DNA of 64,000 nt from an uncultured Marinococcus sp. (GCF_947493875.1 NZ_CANLSU010000001.1:434001-498000); one strand, 5' to 3'; shown: positions 18,343 to 27,953, numbered from the stretch's first letter. A program made the numbers and translations. The notes: generated from the letters alone by a model not told the origin.

Positions 18343-19085
18343 ATTTCGAAGGACAAAGCGTGCTTGTAACCGGAGCGTCAAGAGGAATCGGCAAAGCCAT
18401 TGCCCTCGGCTTTGCCGCTCAGGGAGCAAACGTTGCGATCAACTACGCCGGCAGCCGGGAGAAAGCGGAGGAAACGGCTTCGCAGTGCGGGGAACATGGC
18501 GTAAAGACGCTTGTGATTCAGGCTGACGTTTCAAGTGAATCGGATGTCAAAGAGATGCTCAAGCAGGTAACAGAGGAATTCGGCGGTATTGACGTGCTTA
18601 TAAATAATGCCGGTATCACGAAGGATAATCTGTTAATGCGCATGAAAGAAGACGAGTGGGATGACGTCATTGATACGAATTTAAAAAGTGTGTTCTTAAC
18701 ATCCCGGGCAGCCGCCCGTCCGATGATGAAGAAACGGGGCGGAACGATCATCAATATGGCTTCTGTCGTCGGCACAACTGGCAACCCCGGTCAGGCGAAC
18801 TACACGGCATCAAAAGCCGGAGTTGTCGGGCTGACAAAAACACTCGCCCGCGAGCTTGCTTCGAGAAATATCCGGGTAAATGCTGTCGCACCAGGATTTA
18901 TCTCCACGGAAATGACCGACGAACTCGAGGAAGGCACCAAGGAACAGATGATGCAGCAGATTCCTCTGCAAAAGCTCGGGGAGACGGAGGATGTGGCCAA
19001 TACGGTGTTATTTCTCGCTTCAGACAGCGCCAAATATATGACCGGACAGACGCTTCATGTTGACGGCGGCATGGTAATGCCATAA
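18339..19085 (+). CDS. fabG: 3-oxoacyl-ACP reductase
   Basis: 248 residues. Short-chain dehydrogenase, NADPH-dependent reductase of the elongation cycle. Cofactor motif [19 protein letters not shown] at about 87-90, catalytic Ser/Tyr/Lys with YTASKAG, and the C-terminal DGGMVMP typical of FabG. The ATG overlaps the fabD stop by four bases. acpP follows after 88 bases; an imperfect short inverted repeat (TCATTC/GAATGA) lies in that leader. Confidence 0.95.
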   Translation: MNFEGQSVLVTGASRGIGKAIALGFAAQGANVAINYAGSREKAEETASQCGEHGVKTLVIQADVSSESDVKEMLKQVTEEFGGIDVLINNAGITKDNLLMRMKEDEWDDVIDTNLKSVFLTSRAAARPMMKKRGGTIINMASVVGTTGNPGQANYTASKAGVVGLTKTLARELASRNIRVNAVAPGFISTEMTDELEEGTKEQMMQQIPLQKLGETEDVANTVLFLASDSAKYMTGQTLHVDGGMVMP

Positions 19086-19173
19086 AATATCGGTGACACA
19101 GCGGTTTCATTCGAACTCAGAAGTGGAATGAACGAATTGAAGCCGAAACGATTCTTTAAAGGAGGTGAAAGGA

Positions 19174-19404
19174 ATGGCAGACACGTTGGAACGTGTGAAA
19201 AAAATCGTTGCAGACCACCTCGGAGTGGATGAGGCGAACGTCAATAAAGACGCGACCTTTAAGGAAGATCTCGGCGCGGATTCTCTGGATGTAGTAGAAT
19301 TAGTCATGGAGCTGGAAGATGAATTTGATCTGGAAATTTCTGATGAAGAAGCAGAAAAAATTCAGACAGTCGGTGATGTAATCAATTACATAGAGAAGCA
19401 GTAA
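19174..19404 (+). CDS. acpP: Acyl carrier protein
   Basis: 76 residues, strongly acidic four-helix carrier. The phosphopantetheine attachment site is Ser37 in [12 protein letters not shown]. The ATG at 19174 is preceded by a full-strength AAAGGAGGTGA (19158-19168), suiting an abundant protein; the frame could extend to 19165 but that start lies inside the ribosome site. It receives malonyl from FabD and feeds PlsX, both encoded just upstream. It ends the lipid unit. Confidence 0.97.
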   Translation: MADTLERVKKIVADHLGVDEANVNKDATFKEDLGADSLDVVELVMELEDEFDLEISDEEAEKIQTVGDVINYIEKQ

Positions 19405-19410
19405 TAGAAA

Positions 19411-19448
19411 GCAAGCCCACGTCCTGTGCAAGCGGGCTGGGCTTTTCT
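19411..19448 (+). terminator. Probable terminator after acpP
   Basis: AAGCCC (19413-19418) can pair with GGGCTT (19439-19444), or AGCCC with the overlapping GGGCT (19434-19438). A short T run (TTTTCT) follows. The loop is large and the T tract weak, so some read-through into rnc is possible. Confidence 0.55.
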
Positions 19449-19486
19449 ATGTAATACCCCGAAATTATTTTAAGGGAGGTTCATTT

Positions 19487-20242
19487 GTGCCAAAATCCAC
19501 ATCATCCAAAAGCCAGTCCAGGGAGAAAGCAGTATTTACGACCAGACAGAATGAACTTATGCAGTCGATACTCCGGGAGCTGCAGGTTTCATTTGCAGAC
19601 GAGCAGCTGCTGCGGCAGGCTTTTACCCACTCTTCCTATGTAAACGAGCATCGTATGAAGCACGTAAGGGATAACGAACGCTTGGAATTTCTCGGCGATG
19701 CTGTATTGGAGCTGGCGGTTTCCAATCATTTGTTTCGCGAATTCCCTTCCATGACGGAAGGCGATATGACAAAGCTCCGCGCTGCAATGGTATGTGAAGC
19801 ATCGCTAGCTAGCTTGGCCGAGGAATTGCAATTTGGAGACGTTGTCCTGATGGGCAAGGGCGAAGAAATGACCGGCGGACGCACCCGGCCGGCCCTGCTC
19901 GCAGATGTATTCGAATCATTCGTCGGAGCAATGTATCTTGATCAGGGGCTTTCAAACGTCGAACAGTTTCTGGAGCGCTTCGTCTTTCCTAAGCTCGACG
20001 AAGGGGCATTTTCCGTGACAGCTGATTATAAAAGCCAGCTGCAGGAATTCGTCCAAAAGGAAAATCTGGGCGTTATTTCCTATGAAATCACCGATGAGCA
20101 GGGGCCGGCCCACAACAGGGAATTTCATTCTGCGGTCTCTTTAAACGAGGAGCGCGCCGGTACCGGACGTGGACGCTCAAAAAAAGAAGCGGAGCAGCGG
20201 GCAGCCCAGGCTACCCTCGAACAGCTGCAGCGCCGCGAATAA
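19487..20242 (+). CDS. rnc: Ribonuclease III
   Basis: 251 residues. Double-strand-specific endonuclease for rRNA and small-RNA processing. The catalytic signature [14 protein letters not shown] (around 65-78) and a second acidic site, [14 protein letters not shown], are followed by a dsRNA-binding domain (about 178-248, with [10 protein letters not shown] and [13 protein letters not shown]). The start is GTG behind AAGGGAGGT (19472-19480). In B. subtilis rnc runs straight into smc; here a strong bidirectional terminator and a reverse-strand gene separate them. Confidence 0.95.
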   Translation: MPKSTSSKSQSREKAVFTTRQNELMQSILRELQVSFADEQLLRQAFTHSSYVNEHRMKHVRDNERLEFLGDAVLELAVSNHLFREFPSMTEGDMTKLRAAMVCEASLASLAEELQFGDVVLMGKGEEMTGGRTRPALLADVFESFVGAMYLDQGLSNVEQFLERFVFPKLDEGAFSVTADYKSQLQEFVQKENLGVISYEITDEQGPAHNREFHSAVSLNEERAGTGRGRSKKEAEQRAAQATLEQLQRRE

Positions 20243-20254
20243 AAGAAATCAAAA

Positions 20255-20283
20255 AAACAACCGCCAGTCGCTGGCGGTTGTTT
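20255..20283. terminator. Bidirectional terminator between rnc and the UPF0435 gene
   Basis: A perfect 13-bp inverted repeat (AAACAACCGCCAG / CTGGCGGTTGTTT) with loop TCG, flanked by A and T runs. It serves rnc on the plus strand and the UPF0435 gene on the minus strand. Confidence 0.92.
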
Positions 20284-20294
20284 AAATGTGCGGA

Positions 20295-20519
20295 TCAGCC
20301 TTTGCGCAGATGACCAAGCTCGGAAACGATGGCCTGCATCTCGCTGACGCTGATATTATTTTTGGAGTCCACCATGTCGTAGATTTCTTTAATCTCATGG
20401 TATTGATCGACATCATAATGCTCCGGCTGCATAACCGAAACATTGACGATCTGTAATTTTTTCTGCAGTTCGGTAATCATGTAATCCAGGTTATCACGAC
20501 TTGCTTGTTCTAAACTCAT
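20295..20519 (-). CDS. UPF0435 (DUF1128) family protein, YfkK-like
   Basis: 74 residues, start MSLEQASRDNLDYMI, end MQAIVSELGHLRKG. The pattern MSLEQ...NLDYMI..., a central ASVMQPEHYD-like stretch (here VSVMQPEHYDVDQY), a YDMV segment and SVSEMQAIVSELG fits the UPF0435/DUF1128 family (B. subtilis YfkK), whose function is unknown. The ribosome site is GGAGGAG on the minus strand, about ten bases before the ATG. It is inserted, in reverse, between rnc and smc, so it has its own promoter and uses the shared terminator. Confidence 0.85.
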   Translation of the reverse strand: MSLEQASRDNLDYMITELQKKLQIVNVSVMQPEHYDVDQYHEIKEIYDMVDSKNNISVSEMQAIVSELGHLRKG

Positions 20520-20572
20520 GCGAATTTCTTCTCCTCCACTCCGTCCAGTTTAAAAACCCGTGGGCCATCTGT

Positions 20573-20602
20573 TTATAAGGACCATACGGTGTTTTATGAC
20601 AA
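20573..20602 (-). promoter_or_regulatory. Possible promoter of the UPF0435 gene
   Basis: On the minus strand: TTGTCA (complement of 20597-20602), 18 bases, TTATAA (complement of 20573-20578), about 55 bases before the start codon. Confidence 0.4.
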
Positions 20603-20753
20603 CGTTAATATTATTGTAGTGGTTTTTCCTGCGTTTGACAAAGGGGGATTTAGGTCGAGTTCTGCCGGCGTGCTTGTTGTGATAAAATATAAACAGCGGA
20701 GGACAGCGCCTGGAGCTGTCAGCACATACTATAAAATAAGAGGGGGCATACCT
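20603..20753 (+). promoter_or_regulatory. Leader and probable promoter region of smc
   Basis: This region must carry the smc promoter, because rnc is closed by a terminator. TTGACA at 20635-20640 is a consensus -35 but has no good -10 at 17 bases. TAAAAT (20683-20688) is a fair -10 with only a weak -35 (TTCTGC, 20660). AAGAGGGGG (about 20737-20745) is the ribosome site for the TTG start. Confidence 0.35.
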
Positions 20754-23700
20754 TTGTTCCTGAAACGAATAGAAATCAAAGGGTTTAAATCGTTTGCCGA
20801 CCGTTTACATATTGATTTTAACCCCGGCATTACGACCGTCGTCGGCCCGAACGGCAGTGGCAAAAGCAATATTTCCGACAGCATCCGCTGGGTGCTCGGA
20901 GAACAGTCGGCCCGGTCGCTGCGCGGCTCCCGCATGGAAGATGTGATATTTTCGGGAAGTGACACCCGCCGGGGACTGAATATTGCAGAAGTAACGCTTG
21001 TGCTCGATAATGAAGACGAAAGCCTTCCGTATGAATACAGTGAGATAAGCGTGACACGCCGCCTTTACCGCTCCGGGGAAAGCGAGTATCTGCTCAACCG
21101 GACCAAATGCCGCCGCCGGGATATTATTGATCTGTTTATGGACTCCGGCATGGGAAAAGAATCTTTTTCGATTATTGGCCAGGGCCGGGTCGAAGAAGTG
21201 TTAAACAGCCGCCCGGAAGAACGGAGGGCGATGTTTGAAGAAGCCGCCGGGGTATTGAAATACAAGCAGCGCAAGCAGGAGGCGGAAAGAAAATTTGAGT
21301 CAACTGAGGCGAATCTGCATCGCGTGAAAGACATTCTGCATGAATTGAACGGGCAGATGGAGCCGCTGCAGATGCAGGCTTCGGCCGCGAAGGATTACCT
21401 GGCCAAGCGCGAGGAGCTTGAAGCACTGGAATCGGCTCTGCTCGTGCATGAAATTGAAGAGCTGCATTCCGATTGGAAAGCAGCCCAGGATCAGGAGAAA
21501 AAAGAAGAGCAGTACAACAGGCGCTGGAAGCAGAAAAAAGAACAGACGGAAGCGGGTGCCCGCAAAGCCCGGGCTTTCGAAGCACTGCTTGCCCGGTTCC
21601 ACCAGCAGGTGCAAAGCGGCTACGTGGAAGCGGCCAGAAATCTCGAAAAACGTGAAGGGGACCGTAACCTTTCAAATGAACAGGGAAAACACGCAGCCGA
21701 AAAGCTTGAAGCAGAAAAAAAGGCTCTCGAAAAAGACGAGGCAAAGCTGAGCGAAATAACAAATGCTTACCGGGAGCAAAAAGAGCGGTATGAAAAAGAA
21801 AACGAAGCGCTCACGAATGGAATGAATGAGCTGCGCTCGGTTCAAAAGCAGCTGCGCTCCTACCAGGAAATGAACGGAAAAGACATTGAAAATGAAAAAA
21901 GCGAATACATTGAAAGACTCAATGAACAGGCGTCTGTAGGAAACGAGACCCGTTACGTAACAGATCAGAAGGCTTCTCTCGAACGGCGAATGCAAGCACT
22001 GAAAAAGGATAATCAATCGTTTCTTGAAGAGCGCGAGAGCTCCTTGAAGCTCGTTGAGAAGCAGAAAAAAGAAGAAGAAGTGCTTTCCCGTCAAACAGAC
22101 AGCGCACACGCAGAGGCAGAAGCAGCCGGGAGAGAAGAAGAGCGCCTGAAGGAAAAATTAAAGGAGCAGGAAGATAAGCTGTATAAAGCGTACAGGTACG
22201 TCGACGAAAAAAAATCAAAAATCCGTATGCTTGAGGAAATGCAGGAGGAATATGCCGGCTATTACCAGGGGGCCAAGGAAATTTTAAAAGCCCGGGAACA
22301 GAAGCTTTCGGGAATTATCGGCTCGGTGGCGGAGCTGATGGATGTGCCGGGAGAATATGTGGAGGCGATGGAAACGGCACTCGGTGCCTCGCTGCAGCAT
22401 ATTGTGACCCGTACCGAAAAAGATGCACGCGAGGCGATTGCGTATTTGCGCAAGCATCAGAAGGGCAGGGCGACACTGCTGCCTTCCGAAACGGTGCGGC
22501 CGAGACAGGCCGACCGGACGAGCTATGAAAAAGCCCGGACGTTTACCGGTTTTATCGGAACGGCTGGAGAGCTTGTGCATATCCGCCCGGGATATGAGCA
22601 TGTCCGCGATCAACTGCTCGGCCATATTTTTGTAGTGGACCAGCTGGAAACGGCGAACCGCCTGGCAGCAGCATGCAGCTATAAAATCCGTATCGTCACC
22701 CTTGAAGGAGATGTCGTAAACCCCGGGGGTTCGATGAGCGGTGGAAAAATGCAGAACCAGAAGGGCACGCTTCTCGAAAAACAGCGTGAGCTTCGGGAGT
22801 TAAAAAACAATTTATCGGAAATAGAAGAAAAAACCACAGCGTGGGAGAAGACCGTGGAGAATACGAAAGAGGCTGTAAGGAAGCAGAAAGTGGCTGCCGG
22901 CGACAAACAGCAGAAGACCCGGGAGTGCTCCAGCCAGCTCGAGGAGAAAAAAGAAGCGCGCCGTAAAAGTGAGCAGGAGCATGACCGTCTTGATTCCCGT
23001 CTTGGTATGTTTGACCGGGAATATTCCTCGCTTGAGGAAGAGAAAAAACGTCTTGATGAACGCCTTCAGGTGCTTGAAGACAACCGGATAAGAGTGGAAA
23101 AAACGATTACAGAGCTGAAAGCATCGATTGACGAGCTCGAGCAGGAACATTCCAGGCGCGGTGAGGAAGAAGCGGTGCTCCGGGAGCAGGAGACAGAAGG
23201 AAAAGTACAGACGGCAGCGCTCCGGGAAAACGTTTCTGCCCAGAATAAAGAAAAAGAGCGGCTGCACAGGGAAAAAGAGGAGCTTGAACAGGCGGTGGCC
23301 GGGCGTAAAGAGCGGGCGGCTGCCTGGGAGGAGCATTTAAATAACGACCACAGCGGCCAGAATTGGGATCAGCTAGTCGGGGAGGCGGAGGCAGCCAAGA
23401 AGGAAATTGAACGGCTGCAGGCACAGCTGAATGAACAAAAGGCTCGTGCAGCCCACGCTGCAGAACAGATCGAAGCAACAGCATCGGTTCAAAATGACCG
23501 CTTCCAGGAGAGCCGGGACCGTCTTCATGAAACAACGGTGCGCATAAACCGTCTCGATGTGGCGCTTGAAAATAAAATCACCTACCTGCAGTCGGAATAT
23601 GAACTGTCGTTTGAACGGGCGAAGGAGAAGCATACGCTGCCGGTAAGTCCGGAGCAGGCAAAGGATGACGTGCATCTGCTTCAGATGGGCATCGAAGAGC

Positions 23701-24317
23701 TCGGTCCAGTGAACCTCGGGGCAATTGAAGAGTGCGAGCGGGTTACGGAGCGTTACCGCTTTTTAAGCAGCCAGCAGGAGGATCTGATGGAGGCGAGACA
23801 GTCGCTGCAGGATGTGATCGATGAAATGGACAAAGAGGTCACGGAGCGTTTTGCTGCTGCGTACCATGCCATACGCGAGGAATTTCAGCACGTTTTTGCG
23901 AAGCTGTTTGGCGGCGGGGAAGCGGATCTGGTGCTTACAGAACCGGAGAATCTGCTTCATACGGGAGTGGATATATCCGCCCGGCCGCCCGGTAAAAAAA
24001 GACAGCACCTGTCTCTGCTCTCCGGCGGGGAGAAGGCTTTAACAGCCATTGCGCTGCTGTTTGCCATTATTAAAGTAAAGCCGGCTCCGTTCTGTGTGCT
24101 GGACGAAGTGGAGGCCGCTCTTGATGAAGCGAACCTTGTACGCTTTGCGAAATACCTGCGCTCGTTCAGTGAAACGACCCAGTTTATTGTGATCAGCCAC
24201 CGCAAGGCGACCATGGAGGAAGCCGACGTGCTATACGGAATCACGATGGAGGAATCAGGCGTATCAAAAATGGTATCTGTCCGCCTGGAAGAAGCGGATG
24301 AACTATTGGAAGTCTAA
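20754..24317 (+). CDS. smc: Chromosome condensation and segregation ATPase SMC
   Basis: 1187 residues from a TTG start (FLKRIEIKGFKSFADR follows), almost exactly the B. subtilis length; AAGAGGGGG stands eight bases upstream. The N-terminal ATPase head has Walker A GPNGSGKSN (about 32-40). Two long coiled coils rich in E, K, Q and R (about 170-500 and 690-1000) flank a hinge (about 515-680, starting GIIGSVAELMDVPGEY). The C-terminal head has the ABC signature LSGGEKALTAIALLFA (about 1087) and Walker B CVLDEVEAALDE. It works with ScpA and ScpB, not in this window. ftsY follows 12 bases on. Confidence 0.97.
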   Translation: MFLKRIEIKGFKSFADRLHIDFNPGITTVVGPNGSGKSNISDSIRWVLGEQSARSLRGSRMEDVIFSGSDTRRGLNIAEVTLVLDNEDESLPYEYSEISVTRRLYRSGESEYLLNRTKCRRRDIIDLFMDSGMGKESFSIIGQGRVEEVLNSRPEERRAMFEEAAGVLKYKQRKQEAERKFESTEANLHRVKDILHELNGQMEPLQMQASAAKDYLAKREELEALESALLVHEIEELHSDWKAAQDQEKKEEQYNRRWKQKKEQTEAGARKARAFEALLARFHQQVQSGYVEAARNLEKREGDRNLSNEQGKHAAEKLEAEKKALEKDEAKLSEITNAYREQKERYEKENEALTNGMNELRSVQKQLRSYQEMNGKDIENEKSEYIERLNEQASVGNETRYVTDQKASLERRMQALKKDNQSFLEERESSLKLVEKQKKEEEVLSRQTDSAHAEAEAAGREEERLKEKLKEQEDKLYKAYRYVDEKKSKIRMLEEMQEEYAGYYQGAKEILKAREQKLSGIIGSVAELMDVPGEYVEAMETALGASLQHIVTRTEKDAREAIAYLRKHQKGRATLLPSETVRPRQADRTSYEKARTFTGFIGTAGELVHIRPGYEHVRDQLLGHIFVVDQLETANRLAAACSYKIRIVTLEGDVVNPGGSMSGGKMQNQKGTLLEKQRELRELKNNLSEIEEKTTAWEKTVENTKEAVRKQKVAAGDKQQKTRECSSQLEEKKEARRKSEQEHDRLDSRLGMFDREYSSLEEEKKRLDERLQVLEDNRIRVEKTITELKASIDELEQEHSRRGEEEAVLREQETEGKVQTAALRENVSAQNKEKERLHREKEELEQAVAGRKERAAAWEEHLNNDHSGQNWDQLVGEAEAAKKEIERLQAQLNEQKARAAHAAEQIEATASVQNDRFQESRDRLHETTVRINRLDVALENKITYLQSEYELSFERAKEKHTLPVSPEQAKDDVHLLQMGIEELGPVNLGAIEECERVTERYRFLSSQQEDLMEARQSLQDVIDEMDKEVTERFAAAYHAIREEFQHVFAKLFGGGEADLVLTEPENLLHTGVDISARPPGKKRQHLSLLSGGEKALTAIALLFAIIKVKPAPFCVLDEVEAALDEANLVRFAKYLRSFSETTQFIVISHRKATMEEADVLYGITMEESGVSKMVSVRLEEADELLEV

Positions 24318-24329
24318 GGAGTGAAAAGT

Positions 24330-25406
24330 ATGAGTCTTTTTCAGCGACTGAAAAAACGAATGGCCGGAGAAGCGGCAGAAGAAGAAGCCAGGGAAGAAGC
24401 GAAGCAGGAAGCGCAGGAAGCAGGCAAACAAGAGCCGGAAGAAGGGCGCGTCTCGCTTTCCAGCCGTTTCCGTGAAGGGCTGGCAAAAACAAGATCGTCG
24501 TTTTCCGAAGCGATGAATGAACTGTTCGCCCAGTACCGTGAAGTAAATGAAGACTTTTTTGAGGAACTCGAAGAAATCCTGATCAGCTCAGACGTCGGAG
24601 TCGAGACCGTAATGGAAATCATCGACGAGCTGCGAAACGAATCGCTCCTGAAAAATATTCGGACGACGGAAAAGCTCACCCCGCTGATTACAGAAAAAAT
24701 GGCGGAAAAGCTGGACCGTACCGGAGAAGATTCCAAGCTGAACATGAATCCGGATGGAATGACTGTCATGCTTTTTGTCGGTGTAAACGGCGTCGGGAAA
24801 ACGACAACGATCGGGAAAATGGCCCACCAGATGAAAGCAGAAGGAAAAAAGGTAGTTCTCGCAGCCGGGGACACGTTCCGGGCCGGGGCGATTGAGCAGC
24901 TTGAAGGCTGGGGAGAGCGTGCCGGAGTGGATGTTATCAAGCAGCAGGCCGGCAGTGATCCGGCGGCGGTCATTTACGATGCGATCAAGTCAGCCAAATC
25001 GAGACAGGCAGATGTGCTTCTCTGCGATACGGCGGGACGTCTGCAGAATAAGGTCAATTTAATGAATGAGCTTGCGAAAGTAAAGCGTGTAATCACGCGC
25101 GAAATTCCTGAAGCGCCTCACGAAGTGCTCCTCGTCCTTGATGCCACCACCGGCCAGAATGCCATGAGTCAGGCAAAAACCTTCCGGGAGGCAACGGAGG
25201 TTTCCGGCATCATATTAACGAAGCTTGACGGGACCGCGAAGGGCGGTATCGTAATGGCGATCCGTAACGAATTGAACATTCCGGTAAAAATGGTCGGACT
25301 CGGGGAAAAGCTGGATGATCTTCAGCCTTTTGAAGCGGAGGATTTCGTCTACGGGCTGTTTAAGGATATGATTGAACAGACACCGGCCGATGCAGAGGAG
25401 CGTTAG
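24330..25406 (+). CDS. ftsY: SRP receptor GTPase FtsY
   Basis: 358 residues, somewhat longer than B. subtilis FtsY (329) because of a highly charged N-terminal stretch (about 14-45, mostly E, A, K and Q) of the kind that helps membrane contact. The NG domain has G1 GVNGVGKTTT (about 150), DTAGRLQNKVNL, and TKLDGTAKGG. It docks ribosome-SRP complexes at the membrane; its partner Ffh is encoded two genes on. I chose ATG 24330 over the in-frame GTG 24321, which abuts the AAGGAG site. Confidence 0.95.
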   Translation: MSLFQRLKKRMAGEAAEEEAREEAKQEAQEAGKQEPEEGRVSLSSRFREGLAKTRSSFSEAMNELFAQYREVNEDFFEELEEILISSDVGVETVMEIIDELRNESLLKNIRTTEKLTPLITEKMAEKLDRTGEDSKLNMNPDGMTVMLFVGVNGVGKTTTIGKMAHQMKAEGKKVVLAAGDTFRAGAIEQLEGWGERAGVDVIKQQAGSDPAAVIYDAIKSAKSRQADVLLCDTAGRLQNKVNLMNELAKVKRVITREIPEAPHEVLLVLDATTGQNAMSQAKTFREATEVSGIILTKLDGTAKGGIVMAIRNELNIPVKMVGLGEKLDDLQPFEAEDFVYGLFKDMIEQTPADAEER

Positions 25407-25425
25407 CATCCGGCCATGCAATTTC

Positions 25426-25454
25426 TTGACAAGAGCCGCTGTGGTTCGTAAGAT
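25426..25454 (+). promoter_or_regulatory. Sigma-A promoter of ylxM-ffh
   Basis: Consensus TTGACA (25426-25431), 17 bases, TAAGAT (25449-25454), in the ftsY-ylxM gap. Confidence 0.75.
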
Positions 25455-25495
25455 GAACTGTAAAGTAATTGCACTTAACGCCAGAGGTGGTCTGC

Positions 25496-25843
25496 ATGCT
25501 CGAAAAAACAGTTCGTATGAATTCACTGTTTGATTTTTACCAGCCGCTGCTGACAAACAAGCAGCGGCTCTATTTGGAAAGGTATTATTTAGACGACTTT
25601 TCGCTGGGTGAAATTTCGGAGGAATTTAACGTCAGCCGCCAGGCTGTCTACGACAATATCCGCCGCACGGAAACGATGCTTGAGGAATATGAGGAAAAGC
25701 TTGGCTTATATAAAAAATATCAGGAGCGCCTGGCGCTGTATGAGCAGTTAAAAGCGCTGGCTCCGGACGATTTCGCGGGGAAGGCGCAGCTGCTTGAAGC
25801 GGTAGAAACGCTGGAAAAATTAGAAGAGGAAGGGGTTTCGTAA
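25496..25843 (+). CDS. ylxM: SRP-associated helix-turn-helix protein YlxM
   Basis: 115 residues from ATG 25496, preceded by AGAGGTGG; the frame extends to 25469 without a better site. The UPF0122 family has a sigma-70 region 4-like [23 protein letters not shown] then [10 protein letters not shown], followed by a helical acidic tail. In streptococci the homologue binds SRP and modulates GTPase activity; in Bacillus it is genetically tied to ffh. Its stop overlaps the ffh start (TAATG). Confidence 0.92.
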   Translation: MLEKTVRMNSLFDFYQPLLTNKQRLYLERYYLDDFSLGEISEEFNVSRQAVYDNIRRTETMLEEYEEKLGLYKKYQERLALYEQLKALAPDDFAGKAQLLEAVETLEKLEEEGVS

Positions 25844-27186
25844 TGGCATTTGAAGGATTAGGCGAACGTCTGCAGTCCACGTTTGACCATATGAAGAGCC
25901 GTGGGAAAGTCACGGATGAAGACGTTAAAGCAATGATGCGCGAAGTACGGCTTGCGCTGCTTGAAGCAGACGTTAACTACAAGGTCGTAAAGCAGTTCGT
26001 CAACAGCGTGAAAGACCGTGCCACCGGCCAGGAAGTGATGAAAAGCTTAACGCCCGGCCAGCAGGTGGTCAAGGTGGTCAGCGAAGAGCTGACACAGCTG
26101 ATGGGCGGCGAACAGGCTGAAATCGCAAAAGCGACTAAAGGGCCGACGGTAGTAATGATGGTCGGTCTGCAGGGTGCCGGGAAAACGACGACATCTGCGA
26201 AAATTGCGAATTATTTACGGAAAAATAAAAACCGCCAGCCACTGATGGCTGCAGCCGACGTCTACCGGCCGGCAGCGATTGATCAGCTCGAGACGCTCGG
26301 CCGGCAGCTGAACATGCCTGTCTTCTCTCTTGGAACCGAAGCTGATCCGGTTGATATCGCCAGACAGTCGCTTGCCAAAGCAAAAGAAGAGCATTACGAC
26401 TATCTATTTATTGATACGGCCGGCCGTCTGCACGTGGATGATTCTTTGATGGATGAGCTGCAGCGCATGAAAGAAGCAGTCAATCCCGATGAAATCATGC
26501 TCGTGGTTGACTCAATGACCGGACAGGACGCAGTTAACGTGGCAGAAAGCTTTAACGAACAGCTCGGCATCACGGGTGTAACGCTGACGAAGCTTGACGG
26601 CGACACCCGGGGCGGGGCGGCGCTGTCGGTAAAATCGGTGACAGATAAACCGATCAAATTTGCCGGTACCGGAGAAAAGATCGACGCAATTGAACCGTTT
26701 CACCCGGAACGGATGGCTTCAAGAATTCTCGGCATGGGCGATATGCTCTCCCTGATTGAAAAAGCACAAACCAATGTGGATGAAGACAAAGCCAAAGAGC
26801 TTGAAAAGAAAATGCGGTCGCAGGAGCTGACATTTGACGACTTTCTGGAACAGCTCGGACAGGTGCGCAACATGGGATCGATGGAAGACATTATGAGCAT
26901 GATCCCGGGCGCCGGTAAAATGAAAGGCCTCAAAAATGTGCAGATGGACGACAACCAGATTACCCGGGTCGAAGCAATCGTTCGTTCCATGACTAAACAG
27001 GAGCGTCAGCATCCGTCGTTGATGAACGCCAGCCGCAAGCGCCGGATTGCCAAAGGAAGCGGCACGACGATCCAGGATGTAAACCGTCTGCTGAAGCAGT
27101 TTGAAGACATGAAAAAAATGATGAAGCAGATGACTTCGCAGCAGAAGGGTAAGAAAAAAGGCAATTTCTCGATGCCATTCATGTAA
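25843..27186 (+). CDS. ffh: Signal recognition particle protein Ffh
   Basis: 447 residues. GTPase and signal-sequence-binding subunit of SRP. N domain (about 1-90), G domain with G1 GLQGAGKTTT (about 107), DTAGRLHVDD and TKLDGDTRGG, then a methionine-rich M domain (about 300-447; for example MGSMEDIMSMIPGAGKM and a tail MKKMMKQM) that holds signal peptides and 4.5S RNA. Translationally coupled to ylxM. The 4.5S RNA gene is not in this window. Confidence 0.97.
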   Translation: MAFEGLGERLQSTFDHMKSRGKVTDEDVKAMMREVRLALLEADVNYKVVKQFVNSVKDRATGQEVMKSLTPGQQVVKVVSEELTQLMGGEQAEIAKATKGPTVVMMVGLQGAGKTTTSAKIANYLRKNKNRQPLMAAADVYRPAAIDQLETLGRQLNMPVFSLGTEADPVDIARQSLAKAKEEHYDYLFIDTAGRLHVDDSLMDELQRMKEAVNPDEIMLVVDSMTGQDAVNVAESFNEQLGITGVTLTKLDGDTRGGAALSVKSVTDKPIKFAGTGEKIDAIEPFHPERMASRILGMGDMLSLIEKAQTNVDEDKAKELEKKMRSQELTFDDFLEQLGQVRNMGSMEDIMSMIPGAGKMKGLKNVQMDDNQITRVEAIVRSMTKQERQHPSLMNASRKRRIAKGSGTTIQDVNRLLKQFEDMKKMMKQMTSQQKGKKKGNFSMPFM

Positions 27187-27212
27187 AATTTTTATATGGC
27201 AAGGAAAAACAC

Positions 27213-27241
27213 TTTACAGCACGCAAAGAAGCTATTATAAT
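27213..27241 (+). promoter_or_regulatory. Sigma-A promoter of rpsP
   Basis: TTTACA (27213-27218), 17 bases, perfect TATAAT (27236-27241), 36 bases before the rpsP start. Confidence 0.85.
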
Positions 27242-27276
27242 AAGCAAATGTGAGAAAAAAATGGAGGTGTTTGCAT

Positions 27277-27549
27277 ATGGCAACGCGCATTAGATTGAAG
27301 CGCATGGGCTCGAACAAGCGTCCTTTCTACCGTTTGGTAGTAGCGGATTCCCGGGCTCCACGTGATGGACGTTTTATCGAAGAAATCGGTACGTACAATC
27401 CGTTGACGAATCCTGCCGAGTTCCACGTGAACGAAGAGAAAGCTCTTAAGTGGATGCTCGACGGTGCTAAACCATCGGATACTGTTCGTAACCTGTTTTC
27501 GAAGGAAGGTCTTATGACCCGTCTTCACAACGAAAAGAACGCGAAGTAA
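27277..27549 (+). CDS. rpsP: 30S ribosomal protein S16
   Basis: 90 residues, start [20 protein letters not shown], a clear S16. The ATG at 27277 follows TGGAGGTG; the frame to 27250 is an upstream artefact. S16 binds 16S rRNA early in 30S assembly. It opens a run of translation-related genes: rpsP, khpA, ylqD, rimM, trmD, rplS. The hairpin at 27556 would cut expression of the downstream maturation genes relative to the ribosomal protein. Confidence 0.97.
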   Translation: MATRIRLKRMGSNKRPFYRLVVADSRAPRDGRFIEEIGTYNPLTNPAEFHVNEEKALKWMLDGAKPSDTVRNLFSKEGLMTRLHNEKNAK

Positions 27550-27555
27550 TAAGCT

Positions 27556-27617
27556 GAAAGATCGTCTGTGCCCCTCATTTCCTTTCGGAATGAGCAGGGA
27601 GAGGCGGTCTTTTTTTA
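27556..27617 (+). terminator. Terminator/attenuator between rpsP and khpA
   Basis: The outer stem AAAGATCG / CGGTCTTT (one G-T pair) encloses an inner hairpin CTCATT...AATGAG, followed by TTTTTTTA. It probably ends most rpsP transcripts. Confidence 0.75.
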
Positions 27618-27713
27618 TGGATTCGTCAGGCCCGTATGCCTTCTGCCTGCAGAGAAAGCCCCGGGGAGCACTTGTTTGTGATAAAATAATACATATCAGG
27701 AAAGGATGAGTGG

Positions 27714-27953
27714 ATGAAGTCTTTTGCCTACATAATACTCGAACGGATTGTGGATTATCCGGATGATATAGACATGACAGAATCGGAGGAAAACGGCCGG
27801 GTGCTGATTGAAGTGAGGGTTCATCCGGAGGATGCAGGCAAAGTGATCGGCAGGCAGGGCAAAACAATTCAGGCGGTAAGGACGCTCCTGCAGGCGAAAG
27901 CTTCGGCGGAAGGGAAAAACGTTCGTCTTACGCTGTTGAACGATCAAAAATAG
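27714..27953 (+). CDS. khpA: KH-domain RNA-binding protein KhpA (YlqC)
   Basis: 79 residues, one KH domain with the GxxG loop in GKVIGRQGKTIQAVR (about residues 42-56). KhpA pairs with KhpB (Jag) in Firmicutes to bind many RNAs and affects cell division and cell length. The position between rpsP and ylqD/rimM is conserved in Bacillales. The ATG at 27714 has AAAGGA upstream. Confidence 0.92.
   Translation: MKSFAYIILERIVDYPDDIDMTESEENGRVLIEVRVHPEDAGKVIGRQGKTIQAVRTLLQAKASAEGKNVRLTLLNDQK

Noticed and set aside
19085-19173. Short inverted repeat TCATTC/GAATGA in the fabG-acpP leader as a regulatory hairpin
   Set aside because: Only six pairs with a long loop and no resemblance to a FapR box; not above chance for this length.
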